DNA of 64,000 nt from Gordonia liuliyuniae (GTDB lineage: Bacteria > Actinomycetota > Actinomycetes > Mycobacteriales > Mycobacteriaceae). Position numbers and translations under genes: made by a program. The stretch lies in contig NZ_JAKKOT010000002.1 of assembly GCF_021739025.1 (NCBI RefSeq), positions 744,001-808,000 on the forward strand, given 5' to 3'. Below the pieces are notes generated by a model. The model had not been told where the DNA came from and ran no database searches. It saw only the letters and a program-made list of their open reading frames with translations. Below, in pieces: positions 27,705 through 36,386 of the stretch (positions within the stretch are counted from its first letter, which is position 1; the number at the start of each line of letters is the position of its first letter).

Positions 27705-27995
27705 GTGCAGCGCACTGAGGCGTTGTGCCGGATTCTCAAGTCATATCGCGTGCTCAGCGGTCTGACCCAGCTCGAGTTGGCGGATCGGCTCGGGGTTGTC
27801 CAGTCGCTCGTATCGAAGGTTGAGTCGCGCGAGCGTCGGCTCGATCTGATCGAGATGCAGGAGTACCTGAAGCCACTCGGCCGGACCGTCCACGATGTCC
27901 TCGCCGACCTCGAGCGGTACCCCGTAGCGACCGGTCGAAGTGCGGTGGAAGAACTTGCTCACGAGACGGTCTCGCGTGTCGTCGACGACGAATGA
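27705..27995 (+). CDS. XRE-family helix-turn-helix regulator
   Basis: A 96-residue protein that is almost entirely one XRE/Cro-type HTH: LTQLELADRLGVVQSLVSKVESRERRLD is a textbook helix-turn-helix with scaffold. The GTG at 27705 is favoured by GAGGAG eight bases upstream; an ATG at 27681 would add eight residues. It is divergent from the lipoprotein gene, with a 29-bp dyad in between, and likely controls that gene and perhaps the whole island. Confidence 0.85.
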   Translation: MQRTEALCRILKSYRVLSGLTQLELADRLGVVQSLVSKVESRERRLDLIEMQEYLKPLGRTVHDVLADLERYPVATGRSAVEELAHETVSRVVDDE

Positions 27996-28040
27996 GATCA
28001 GTCCACTCCGATTACCTGGGGTGGAGTGCAGACGACACCA

Positions 28041-28104
28041 TATATAAGGTACAACGGCATCGAAGCGTTACAACGGAACCGAACACCGATATAACGGCAT
28101 CGAA
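28041..28104 (+). promoter_or_regulatory. topA promoter/leader with three 14-base direct repeats
   Basis: TATATA at 28041-28046 is a likely -10 element. It is followed by acaacggcatcgaa (28051-28064), acaacggaaccgaa (28070-28083) and ataacggcatcgaa (28091-28104), spaced 19 and 21 bases, i.e. near two helical turns. They lie in the probable leader, 30 bases before topA. They could bind a regulator or be supercoiling-sensitive. Confidence 0.55.
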
Positions 28105-28134
28105 CAGCGAAACTACAGACCGAAGGGCTCTTAA

Positions 28135-31100
28135 GTGGCCGCCACTGACAGTGCTGACCCCGCCATCCGGCGACTCGTAATCGTCGAGTCTCCGACGAAA
28201 GCGCGCAAGATCGCGGGGTACCTCGGCGCGAACTACGTCGTCGAATCGTCACGTGGACACATTCGGGACTTGCCGCGAGGCGCCGCCGACGTGCCCGCCA
28301 AATACAAGGGGCAGCCGTGGGCGCGCCTAGGCGTGAACGTCGACGACGGGTTCGAGCCGCTCTACGTGGTCTCGGCAGACAAGAAGTCGACAGTCTCCGA
28401 ACTCCGGGCGTTGATGCGCGACGTCGACGAGCTCTATCTCGCGACGGACGGTGACCGCGAGGGGGAGGCCATCGCCTGGCACCTCCTCGAGACGTTGAAG
28501 CCGAAGATCCCGGTGAAGCGCATGGTGTTCCATGAGATCACCAAGCCCGCGATCATCGCCGCCGCAGAGAACCCGCGCGACCTCGACACCGACCTCGTCG
28601 ACGCGCAGGAGACCCGGCGCATCCTCGACCGCCTGTATGGGTACGAGGTGTCGCCGGTCCTGTGGAAGAAGGTGATGCCGAAGCTGTCGGCGGGACGCGT
28701 GCAGTCGGTCGCGACCCGAGTCATCGTCGAACGTGAACGCGAGCGCATGGCATTCGTCTCGGCCGACTATTGGGACATCGCCGCGACGATGGATGCCGGA
28801 GCGGACGCGAAACCGCGAACCTTCTCCTCACGCCTGGTCAACATTGACGACGAGCGGGTCGCCACCGGACGCGACTTCGGCTCGGACGGCAAGATCAAGA
28901 AGGCGACCGGCGTCACCGTGCTCGACGGCGCCCGTGCGAACGCGCTCGCCGCCGGACTCGAAGGCGCCGCGCTCACGGTGACGTCCGTCGAGGAGAAGCC
29001 GTACACGCGCCGCCCGTATGCGCCGTTCATGACGTCGACCCTCCAGCAGGAGGCCGGCCGCAAACTGCGTTTCACGTCCGACCGGACGATGCGCATCGCG
29101 CAGCGGCTGTACGAGAACGGCTACATCACCTACATGCGTACCGACTCGACAACCCTGTCGGAGTCGGCGATCGACGCGGCGCGCGCTCAGGCCCGCGACC
29201 TGTACGGCGACAAGTTCGTGCACTCCTCGCCGCGCCAGTACACCCGCAAGGTGAAGAACGCGCAGGAAGCGCACGAGGCGATCCGCCCTGCGGGCGAGTC
29301 GTTCCGTACGCCCGGCCAGGTCGCCTCAGCGCTCGACACCGACGAGTTCCGCCTGTACGAACTGATCTGGCAGCGCACCGTCGCCTCCCAGATGGCCGAC
29401 GCCCGCGGCACCACCATGAGTCTGCGGATAAGTGGACGCGCGGACACCGGATTGAAGCCTGGCGGCGAAGAGGTGACGTTCGCGTCGTCGGGCCGCACCA
29501 TCACGTTCCCGGGCTTCCTGTCCGCGTATGTGGAGAGCGTCGACGAGCAGACCTCCGACAAGTCCGACGACGCGGAGAGCCGTCTCCCGAACCTGACCGA
29601 AGGCCAGTCGCTGACGGCGTCGACGCTCGTCGCCGACGGACACTCGACCAACCCGCCTGCCCGTTACACGGAGGCTTCGCTGGTCAAGGTCCTCGAAGAG
29701 CTCGGCATCGGTCGTCCGTCGACGTACGCGTCGATCATCGGCACCATCCAGGATCGCGGTTACGTGGTCAAGAAGGGCAACGCGCTCGTCCCGTCGTGGA
29801 TCGCGTTCGCCGTCGTCGGACTGCTGGAGGGCTACTTCAACAGTCTCGTCGACTACGACTTCACCGCGTCGCTCGAAGACGACCTCGACCAGATCGCGTC
29901 CGGCGACCAGGATCGGACCCGTTGGCTCACCGAGTTCTACTTCGGTGACGAGGCGCAGCAGTCCGGCGACGACGCGGCGGGCGCCATCGCACGCAAGGGC
30001 GGGCTGAAGAAGCTCGTCGGCGTCAACCTGGAGGGCATCGACGCCCGCGAAGTGAACTCGATCAAACTGTTCGAGGATTCCGAAGGTCGGACGGTGTCCG
30101 TCCGGGTCGGCCGGTATGGTCCGTACCTGGAGCGGAACGTCGCAGGCCCGGACGCCGAACCCGATCTCAAGCGAGCCAACCTGCCGTCGGACATGACGCC
30201 TGACGAGTTGACTCTCGAAGTGGCCGAGAAGCTGTTCGAGACACCGCAGGAAGGGCGCGAACTCGGCGTCGACCCGGTGACCGGACACCGCATCGTCGCC
30301 AAGGAGGGCCGCTTCGGCCCCTACGTCACCGAGATCCTCCCCGAGGATGAACCGGAGGACGACGACGGGTCGGCCGGCACGCCCGTCCCGACCATCCCGG
30401 CAGGTCCGACACCCCGCGATGGTGGCGAGGGCGGGGTCCCGGCCGGCGACGCCGTCGTAGCGCTCGACGACGTACCGTCCGGCGGAGTCACGACGGCGAC
30501 GTCGACCGTGAAGAAGGCCGCCAAGAAGACGGCTAAGAAGACGGCTAAGAAGGCCGCGAAGAAGGCAGGCCCCAAGCCGCGGACCGGTTCGCTGTTCAAG
30601 TCGATGGAGATCTCGACCGTCACGCTCGACGACGCGTTGAAACTCCTGTCGCTGCCGCGTGTGGTGGGTGTCGACCCGGAGTCGAACGACGAGATCACTG
30701 CGCAGAACGGCCGGTACGGTCCGTACTTGAAGAAGGGGACGGACTCGCGGTCGTTGACGTCCGAAGACCAGCTCTTCGAGATCACACTCGACGAGGCGTT
30801 GAAGATCTACGCGGAGCCCAAGCGACGCGGTCGCGCCGCTGCCGCACCGCCGCTGCGTGAGTTCGGCAAGAACGATGACGTCAGCGGTGGCGCGATGGTC
30901 ATCAAGGACGGTCGCTTCGGTCCATACGTGACCGATGGCGAGACCAACGCGAGTCTGCGTAAGGGCGACGAGGTCGCTTCCATCACGCCCGAACGTGCGA
31001 TGGAGCTGCTCGCCGACCGCCGAGCTCGAGGCCCGGCGAAGAAGGCTGCCAAGAAGACAGCCAAGAAGAGCCCGGCCAAGAAGACCGCAGCGAAGAAGAC

Positions 31101-31197
31101 TACAGCGAAGAAGACCACGGCAAAAAAGACTGCAGCCAAGAAGACCACGGCAAAAAAGACTGCAGCCAAGAAGAGCCCAGCCAAGAAGACCGACTGA
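28135..31197 (+). CDS. topA: DNA topoisomerase I
   Basis: A 1,020-residue type IA topoisomerase relaxing negative supercoils. The TOPRIM domain has LVIVESPTKARKI with the catalytic Glu and ATDGDREGEAIAWHL with the metal-binding acids; the catalytic Tyr is in GYITYMRTDST (about residue 333). C-terminal repeats with GRFGPYVT-type motifs replace zinc ribbons, as in mycobacteria. The final 50 residues are a Lys/Ala/Thr-rich tail (AKKTAAKKTTAKK pattern) that aids DNA binding; a second Lys-rich stretch lies near residue 790. AAGGG lies seven bases before the GTG start. Confidence 0.97.
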   Translation: MAATDSADPAIRRLVIVESPTKARKIAGYLGANYVVESSRGHIRDLPRGAADVPAKYKGQPWARLGVNVDDGFEPLYVVSADKKSTVSELRALMRDVDELYLATDGDREGEAIAWHLLETLKPKIPVKRMVFHEITKPAIIAAAENPRDLDTDLVDAQETRRILDRLYGYEVSPVLWKKVMPKLSAGRVQSVATRVIVERERERMAFVSADYWDIAATMDAGADAKPRTFSSRLVNIDDERVATGRDFGSDGKIKKATGVTVLDGARANALAAGLEGAALTVTSVEEKPYTRRPYAPFMTSTLQQEAGRKLRFTSDRTMRIAQRLYENGYITYMRTDSTTLSESAIDAARAQARDLYGDKFVHSSPRQYTRKVKNAQEAHEAIRPAGESFRTPGQVASALDTDEFRLYELIWQRTVASQMADARGTTMSLRISGRADTGLKPGGEEVTFASSGRTITFPGFLSAYVESVDEQTSDKSDDAESRLPNLTEGQSLTASTLVADGHSTNPPARYTEASLVKVLEELGIGRPSTYASIIGTIQDRGYVVKKGNALVPSWIAFAVVGLLEGYFNSLVDYDFTASLEDDLDQIASGDQDRTRWLTEFYFGDEAQQSGDDAAGAIARKGGLKKLVGVNLEGIDAREVNSIKLFEDSEGRTVSVRVGRYGPYLERNVAGPDAEPDLKRANLPSDMTPDELTLEVAEKLFETPQEGRELGVDPVTGHRIVAKEGRFGPYVTEILPEDEPEDDDGSAGTPVPTIPAGPTPRDGGEGGVPAGDAVVALDDVPSGGVTTATSTVKKAAKKTAKKTAKKAAKKAGPKPRTGSLFKSMEISTVTLDDALKLLSLPRVVGVDPESNDEITAQNGRYGPYLKKGTDSRSLTSEDQLFEITLDEALKIYAEPKRRGRAAAAPPLREFGKNDDVSGGAMVIKDGRFGPYVTDGETNASLRKGDEVASITPERAMELLADRRARGPAKKAAKKTAKKSPAKKTAAKKTTAKKTTAKKTAAKKTTAKKTAAKKSPAKKTD

Positions 31198-31270
31198 CGC
31201 CAGCGGCACCGTCGTGCCCTGGGCACGACTATGCGCTCAGGGTCGGGGTCTGAGCACGAGGTGACGCTCA

Positions 31271-31357
31271 GGGCACGAACCGGGCAGGTGGTGCGCGACG
31301 GGCACGAACCGGGCAGGTGGTGCGCGACGGGCACGAACCGGGCAGGTGGTGCGCGAC
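31271..31357. repeat. 29-bp tandem repeat, three perfect copies
   Basis: Copies lie at 31271-31299, 31300-31328 and 31329-31357, each beginning gggcacgaaccgggcaggtg and identical throughout. They occupy the gap between the convergent topA and cyclase genes; the last copy ends four bases before the cyclase stop codon. The adjoining palindrome GTGCCC-t-GGGCAC at 31215-31227 may serve as terminator. Copy number is likely variable between strains. Confidence 0.95.
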
Positions 31358-31360
31358 GGA

Positions 31361-32929
31361 TCAGTCGGACGAGGTCGGGGAGTTGACGTCGATGTCGGGG
31401 CGGGCGAGCAGCGTCTCGATGCCGCGGCCGCGGAGTTCGACGCCTTCGCCGATCGCCCAGTGCGCGGCTTCGGTGTCGCTGGCGAGGAAGGCGGCGCGGG
31501 CCGAGCCGAGGACGCGAGTCGGCTCGTCCTTCGCGAGTTCGGTCAGACGCGCGGCCTCATTCACCGGGTCGCCGATCACCGTGTACTCCAGACGCTGCTC
31601 GGAACCGATGTGGCCGGCGACCGCCTTGCCCGCGGACACGCCGATGCCCATGTCGACGTCGCCGAGACGTCGGTCGAGTTCCACGCGCAGGTCACGCGCC
31701 GCAGCCAGCGCAGCACCCGCGAAGTCTTCCTGATCGAGCGGCGCACCGAAGATCGCGAGGGCCGCGTCACCCTGGAACTTGTTGACGAAACCGCCGTGGC
31801 GTCCGACGACCTCGACGACGACCTGGAAGAACTCGTTGAGCAGCTCGACCACCTCGCGTGGCGGTCGGTTGACCGCCAGACGTGTCGAGCCGACGATGTC
31901 GACGAACAAGACGCCGACATAGCGTTCCTCGCCGCCCAACTCGGTACCGGTCTCGATCGCGCGCCGAGCGACGTCCTCGCCGACGTAACGGCCGAACAGG
32001 TTGCGCAGTTCCTGACGTTCCCGAACATCCGACACCATGTCGTTGAACCCGGCCTGCAATGACCCGAGGTCGTTGCCGTCATACACCTTCACAGCCACGT
32101 TCAGGTTGCCCGCACGGACCCGGGCGAGAGCGATCCGCAATTGCTTGATCGGGTCGGTGATCGAGCCGACGAGACGCGTGATCGCGAGGAGCCCGAAGAC
32201 GAGCGCAGCCGAAGCCATCCACAGGATCGGGCGTTGCAGGCCCTCGGCGTCGGTGTCGATGAACTCCAGACGTTGCAGCGTGATCAGCGCGATGATGACG
32301 AGCATCGGGACCGCGACGGTGACCGCCCAGAACGAACTGATTCGGGTGGTGATGCCGGGCGCGTGGACGCTGTCGGGATCGTTCGCCATCGCCGCGACCG
32401 TGATCGGGCGAAGGACGCGTTCGGATTGCATGAACGAGAGCACGCCGGTCACCAGACCGCCCACCACGCTGGCGAGCGCCACCAGAGCCGCGTCCTTGCC
32501 GGACGTGTTGCTCCAGTTGATCAGGGCCAGGAGGGTGCCGCCGATCGCCCACAATGCGAGGTTGGTGATGGTCAACAGCGTCGGCAACCGGAGTGCGCGT
32601 CGACGGGCCGCCCCGTCATCGAGCCGCGACCTGCGTCGGTGCCAGATCAGCACGGGCAGACTCAAGCGAGTCACCACGTACATTCCGACGAGGACGGCGA
32701 TCACCAGATACACGGCGAACGCGATCTGGTTGGCGCCGTTGGCGTCGCCGATGGAGAAGGCGTCGGCCGGCGGCATGCCCCAGCGCAGGAAGGCGAACGT
32801 GAACAATGCGCCGATGAGATTCGCACGGAGCAGGTCGAGGGCAAGAATCGGCCACGGCGTATGAGCCAACCAGCGCAGAGTGTGCGCGGGCCTGGCGAGC
32901 CCGAAGCGTCGTGCAACCACGAAGTCCAC
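31361..32929 (-). CDS. Membrane class III adenylate cyclase with HAMP (Rv3645-like)
   Basis: A 522-residue protein: six predicted membrane helices in the first 290 residues, a HAMP linker (ITDPIKQLRIALARVRAGNL), then a class III cyclase domain. Metal Asp residues lie in VLFVDIVGST and KFQGDAALAIFG, the Lys of that motif and the Asp of VIGDPVNEAARL specify ATP, and the Arg in NEAARL is the transition-state residue. It should make cAMP, the ligand of the Crp-family protein at 3.5 kb. The GTG at 32929 is chosen because the frame upstream overlaps holB. Confidence 0.9.
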   Translation of the reverse strand: MDFVVARRFGLARPAHTLRWLAHTPWPILALDLLRANLIGALFTFAFLRWGMPPADAFSIGDANGANQIAFAVYLVIAVLVGMYVVTRLSLPVLIWHRRRSRLDDGAARRRALRLPTLLTITNLALWAIGGTLLALINWSNTSGKDAALVALASVVGGLVTGVLSFMQSERVLRPITVAAMANDPDSVHAPGITTRISSFWAVTVAVPMLVIIALITLQRLEFIDTDAEGLQRPILWMASAALVFGLLAITRLVGSITDPIKQLRIALARVRAGNLNVAVKVYDGNDLGSLQAGFNDMVSDVRERQELRNLFGRYVGEDVARRAIETGTELGGEERYVGVLFVDIVGSTRLAVNRPPREVVELLNEFFQVVVEVVGRHGGFVNKFQGDAALAIFGAPLDQEDFAGAALAAARDLRVELDRRLGDVDMGIGVSAGKAVAGHIGSEQRLEYTVIGDPVNEAARLTELAKDEPTRVLGSARAAFLASDTEAAHWAIGEGVELRGRGIETLLARPDIDVNSPTSSD

Positions 32930-33004
32930 GGTAGCCGCCTGCTTGCAATTGTTAAACGACGCGCGGTTGGCCGGTCGTCTGAACTGGGGCTTAGGCTGGC
33001 ATGT

Positions 33005-34279
33005 GTGACTAATGTCTTCGACCGCATGATCGGACAGGACGTGCTGGCCGCCGAGCTGCGGGATGCGGCGACGTCGGCGAGGGCGGTCGCGGCACGCTTG
33101 GACGAAGCCGCCGACGGCGCCGTGTCCATGTTCAGCGACGACCCGCTCGATGAGCTTCCGGTCGGCGTCCGCGAATCGATGACACACGCCTGGCTGTTCA
33201 CCGGTCCGCCCGGGAGCGGCCGCTCGGTGGCGGCGACGGCGTTCGCGGCCGCGCTGCAGTGTCTGGACCCCGACCGGGTCGGCTGCGGCGAGTGCCGGGC
33301 CTGCACGACGACGATGGGCGGTACGCACGGCGACGTGCGGCACATCCAGCCCGACGGCTTGTCGATCTCGGTCGGGCAGATCCGTCACATCGTGTCACTG
33401 GCTGCGCGACGCCCGACGACGGGACGCTGGCAGATCGTCGTCGTCGAAGACGCCGACCGCCTCACCGAGCACGGCGCTAACGCCTTGCTGAAGGCCGTCG
33501 AGGAACCGCCGGAACGCACGATCTTCCTGCTCTGCGCTCCGTCGGTGGCGCCCGAAGACATCGCGATCACGCTGCGCTCGCGGTGCAGGCACGTCGCGCT
33601 CACCGCACCGGCGAGCGACCAGATCGCGAAGGTGTTGATCGAACGCGACGGCATCGACCCGGAGCCCGCGCACTGGGCGGCATCGGTGTCGGGCGGGCAC
33701 GTCGGCCGGGCCAAACGTCTCGCCACCGACCCGATGTCCCGCGAACAGCGAGAGCAGGCCCTGAGCCTCGCGCGTGCGGCGACGCGTGACTCGACCGCGT
33801 TCGCGGCCGCCGACCGACTGGTCAAGACGGCGATCGAGACCGCGGACGCGATCAGTGCCGAAGTCGACGCCGCCGAGACCGACGAGCTGATGACCGCGCT
33901 GGGCGCGGGCGGCACCGGAAAGGGGACGGCGCGCCCGCCCCGCGGAACCGCGGGCGTCATCAAAGAACTCGAGAAACGTCAGAGGTCGCGCAAGACTCGT
34001 CTGACGCGCGACGTCCTCGACCGCGCCCTCGTCGACCTCGCCGCTCTGTTCCGCGACGCGTTGTCGCGGTCGCTGGGCGCGCAGGTGACCCTCATGCACC
34101 CCGACAAAGAGCACGACGTCATCGCGGGCATGGCCGGTTACGCGTCACCGGAGAAGCTCCTCGCCTGCATCGAAGCGGTCCTCGAATGCCGGGACGCCCT
34201 CGAGAAGAACGTGAAGCCGAAGTTCGCGGTCAGCGCGATGGTCGTCCGAATCGGCGATCAGCTCGCGAGCAGGCGGTAG
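33005..34279 (+). CDS. holB: DNA polymerase III delta' subunit (clamp loader)
   Basis: A 424-residue AAA+ clamp-loader subunit. It starts VTNVFDRMIGQ, has a Walker A-like GPPGSGRS at about residue 65, the zinc module CLDPDRVGCGECRAC, and sensor 1-like TLRSRCRHV. The degenerate Walker A (Arg for Lys) fits the non-ATPase role of delta'. The GTG at 33005 lies seven bases after TAGGCT (32992-32997) and lacks a ribosome binding site, suggesting leaderless translation. It is divergent from the cyclase gene across 75 bases. Confidence 0.92.
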   Translation: MTNVFDRMIGQDVLAAELRDAATSARAVAARLDEAADGAVSMFSDDPLDELPVGVRESMTHAWLFTGPPGSGRSVAATAFAAALQCLDPDRVGCGECRACTTTMGGTHGDVRHIQPDGLSISVGQIRHIVSLAARRPTTGRWQIVVVEDADRLTEHGANALLKAVEEPPERTIFLLCAPSVAPEDIAITLRSRCRHVALTAPASDQIAKVLIERDGIDPEPAHWAASVSGGHVGRAKRLATDPMSREQREQALSLARAATRDSTAFAAADRLVKTAIETADAISAEVDAAETDELMTALGAGGTGKGTARPPRGTAGVIKELEKRQRSRKTRLTRDVLDRALVDLAALFRDALSRSLGAQVTLMHPDKEHDVIAGMAGYASPEKLLACIEAVLECRDALEKNVKPKFAVSAMVVRIGDQLASRR

Positions 34280-34290
34280 CGCGACGGGAG

Positions 34291-35223
34291 TCAGCCGAGC
34301 TGCGGGGCCACCTTGTCGGCGACCAGCGCGAGATGGTCCAGATCGTGGAGGTCGAGTACCTGCAGGTAGAGGCGGGTGACGCCGACCTCGCGGTACGACT
34401 CGATCTTCGCGACGACCTCGTCGACGGTGCCCGCCGCGCCGTTCTCGCGGAGTTCGGAAGGCTCCCGACCGATCGCGTCCGCGCGCCGCGCGACATCGGC
34501 GTCGCTCTCGCCGCAGCACAGGACGAGGGACGCCGAGTACACGAGTTCGTCGCTGTCGCGCCCGACGCTCGCACAGGTCGTGCGGACGCGGTCGTACATG
34601 GCGACGACGGTCTCGCGGGGCGCGAACGGGACGTTGAACTCGTCGGCGAACCGGGCGGCCAGCGCCGGGGTCCGGCGCGGACCGAGGCCACCGATGATGA
34701 TCGGTGGGCGGGGCGACTGCGTCGGCTTGGGGAGCGCAGGCGAGTTCGCGACGGACAGGTGTCGGCCAGCGTAATCGAACGTCTCACCCGCAGGCGTGGT
34801 CCACAGGCCGGTGACGATCTCGAGGGTGTCTTCCAGACGGTCGAAGCGTTCACCGAGGTTCGGGAACGGGATGCCGTACGCCGAGTGCTCGGCGTCGAAC
34901 CACCCCGCACCGAGACCGAGGTCGATACGGCCGCCCGACATCTGATCGGCCTGCGCCACGGAGATGGCGAGCGGTCCTGGGTGGCGGAACGTGGCCGACG
35001 TGACGAGAGTGCCGAGCCGGATCCGCGATGTCTGCAACGCGAGACCTGCCAACGTCAACCACGCGTCCGTGGGACCGGGGAGACCGTCGCCGTCGCCCAT
35101 CGCCAGATAGTGGTCGGACCGAAAGAAGGCGTCGTACCCGAGGTCTTCGGTGGCGCGGGCGACGGCGAGCAGGTCGTCATACGTCGCGCCCTGCTGGGGC
35201 TCAGTGAAGATTCGAAGGTCCAT
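34291..35223 (-). CDS. F420-dependent luciferase-like oxidoreductase (LLM class)
   Basis: A 310-residue TIM-barrel flavin/F420 oxidoreductase of the luciferase-like monooxygenase superfamily. It starts MDLRIFTEPQQGATYDDLLA and contains FFRSDHYLAM, IDLGLGAGWFDAEHSAYGIP and IIIGGLGPRRTPALAARFAD, hallmark positions of the actinobacterial F420 subgroup. The substrate cannot be read from sequence. It converges on holB (11 bases between stops). Confidence 0.85.
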   Translation of the reverse strand: MDLRIFTEPQQGATYDDLLAVARATEDLGYDAFFRSDHYLAMGDGDGLPGPTDAWLTLAGLALQTSRIRLGTLVTSATFRHPGPLAISVAQADQMSGGRIDLGLGAGWFDAEHSAYGIPFPNLGERFDRLEDTLEIVTGLWTTPAGETFDYAGRHLSVANSPALPKPTQSPRPPIIIGGLGPRRTPALAARFADEFNVPFAPRETVVAMYDRVRTTCASVGRDSDELVYSASLVLCCGESDADVARRADAIGREPSELRENGAAGTVDEVVAKIESYREVGVTRLYLQVLDLHDLDHLALVADKVAPQLG

Positions 35224-35278
35224 GACAGGTCATGGTTCCACCAGAGGTGTGCGGGCGGTCAGAGGGGGCCGTCCGCGG

Positions 35279-35479
35279 TCAGGCGTCGCCCGGCTCCTCC
35301 TGTGCTGACTCCTTCTGTGCTGATTCCCTCTGCGCCGATTCTTTCTGGGCGCCGTCCTCGCCGTCGTGTTCGGCGAACACGTCGTCGCCGCCTGCGCCTT
35401 CGAGGACGGTGAGCTCGTTGTCGATCGCCGCGGTGAACTCTTCGGCCTTGTGTTTGATCTTGTCGATGAACTCGGACAT
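35279..35479 (-). CDS. Small acidic repeat-tailed protein (unknown)
   Basis: A 66-residue, strongly acidic protein. An amphipathic helix (MSEFIDKIKHKAEEFTAAID) precedes a tail with three imperfect copies of the five-residue unit ESAQK/R, encoded by a 15-base tandem repeat. GAGGAG seven bases before the ATG supports real translation. I do not recognise a family; such helical, charged small proteins are often stress-induced. A longer upstream frame overlaps the crcB gene and is not used. Confidence 0.65.
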   Translation of the reverse strand: MSEFIDKIKHKAEEFTAAIDNELTVLEGAGGDDVFAEHDGEDGAQKESAQRESAQKESAQEEPGDA

Positions 35480-35588
35480 GGCAGGCTCCTCGGTGCGGGA
35501 CGGACTGGTACCACCGATTGTATGGGTGGCACGGAGCCTAAGCTGGTGAAGCCTCATCCGAATTCGAGAGACGCGAGGAGATTCCACA

Positions 35589-36014
35589 GTGGCCGATCGA
35601 GCGTCACGCGGATCTGATCTCGCGCTCGTGTTCGTCGGCGGCGCCGCGGGGACGGGGCTGCGGTGGCTGGCGGAGCAAGCGTGGCCTGCCCACGACGGGC
35701 AGTGGCCGGTCGGCACCTTCGTGGTCAACGTGACCGGTGCATTCGTGCTCGGCGTCCTGCTCGAGACGTTGGTCCGCCTCGGCCCGGACGACGGTGCGCG
35801 ACGGCGGTTCAGGCTCGCCGTCGGGACCGGGTTCTGCGGCGCGTTCACCACCTACAGTGCGTTCGCGCTGGAATTGAGCCTGCTCGGCAAAGGAGGGCAC
35901 GTCGCGCTCGCGCTGCTGTACGCACTGGTCAGCGTGTGTGTCGGCATCGTCGCCGCGTGGGCGGGGATGCGCGTCGCTCGTCGGGTCGTGCGCCTGCATG
36001 GCGGTGCCGTGTGA
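35589..36014 (+). CDS. crcB: Fluoride channel subunit FluC/CrcB (first copy)
   Basis: A 141-residue four-helix membrane protein of the Fluc family, which exports fluoride as dual-topology or paired dimers. FVVNVTGAFVLG carries the conserved Asn, and GTGFCGAFTTYSAFALE the Phe-box and Na+-site Thr. GAGGAG lies nine bases before the GTG start. It overlaps the second copy by GTGA, so the two subunits probably form a heterodimer. No fluoride riboswitch is evident upstream. Confidence 0.9.
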   Translation: MADRASRGSDLALVFVGGAAGTGLRWLAEQAWPAHDGQWPVGTFVVNVTGAFVLGVLLETLVRLGPDDGARRRFRLAVGTGFCGAFTTYSAFALELSLLGKGGHVALALLYALVSVCVGIVAAWAGMRVARRVVRLHGGAV

Positions 36015-36367
36015 TCCCCGCGCTGGTCGTCGTCGCGGGCGCGCTCGGATCGGTCCTGCGGTTCGTCGTCGACGATGCGTCCCGGCAGCGGTGGCCGGCT
36101 GCCTTCCCTGGTCCCGTGTTCGCGATCAATGTGACCGGGTCGTTGCTCATCGGCGTGGTTGCGGGCGTCGTGATGTTTCACGGTGCGTCGTCGGACTGGT
36201 CGGCGGTGGTCGGCACCGGCTTCTGCGGTGGGTACACGACGTTCTCGACCTCGGTGCTGGACACGGTCCGGACCGGCGGACGCCGCGGCCTGCTGTACGC
36301 GATGCTCACGTTGGTCGGGTCGGTCGGGGCGTGCGCGATAGGTCTGGCCATCGCCTGGTCGGTGTGA
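36011..36367 (+). CDS. crcB: Fluoride channel subunit FluC/CrcB (second copy)
   Basis: A 118-residue Fluc protein with FAINVTGSLLIGVVAG and GTGFCGGYTTFSTSVLDTV, the same functional positions as its neighbour. Tandem non-identical copies with opposite membrane orientation are the rule in actinobacteria. It starts inside the stop codon of the first copy. Confidence 0.9.
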   Translation: MIPALVVVAGALGSVLRFVVDDASRQRWPAAFPGPVFAINVTGSLLIGVVAGVVMFHGASSDWSAVVGTGFCGGYTTFSTSVLDTVRTGGRRGLLYAMLTLVGSVGACAIGLAIAWSV

Positions 36368-36386
36368 CCGTCGGGCTCGTCGGGAC

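Noticed and set aside
31271..31357. Possible CRISPR array
   Set aside because: The 29-bp units are contiguous, with no spacers, and no cas genes are in the window.
35480..35588. Fluoride riboswitch before the FluC genes
   Set aside because: The 109-base gap does not show the conserved crcB-motif bases; no pseudoknot could be drawn.
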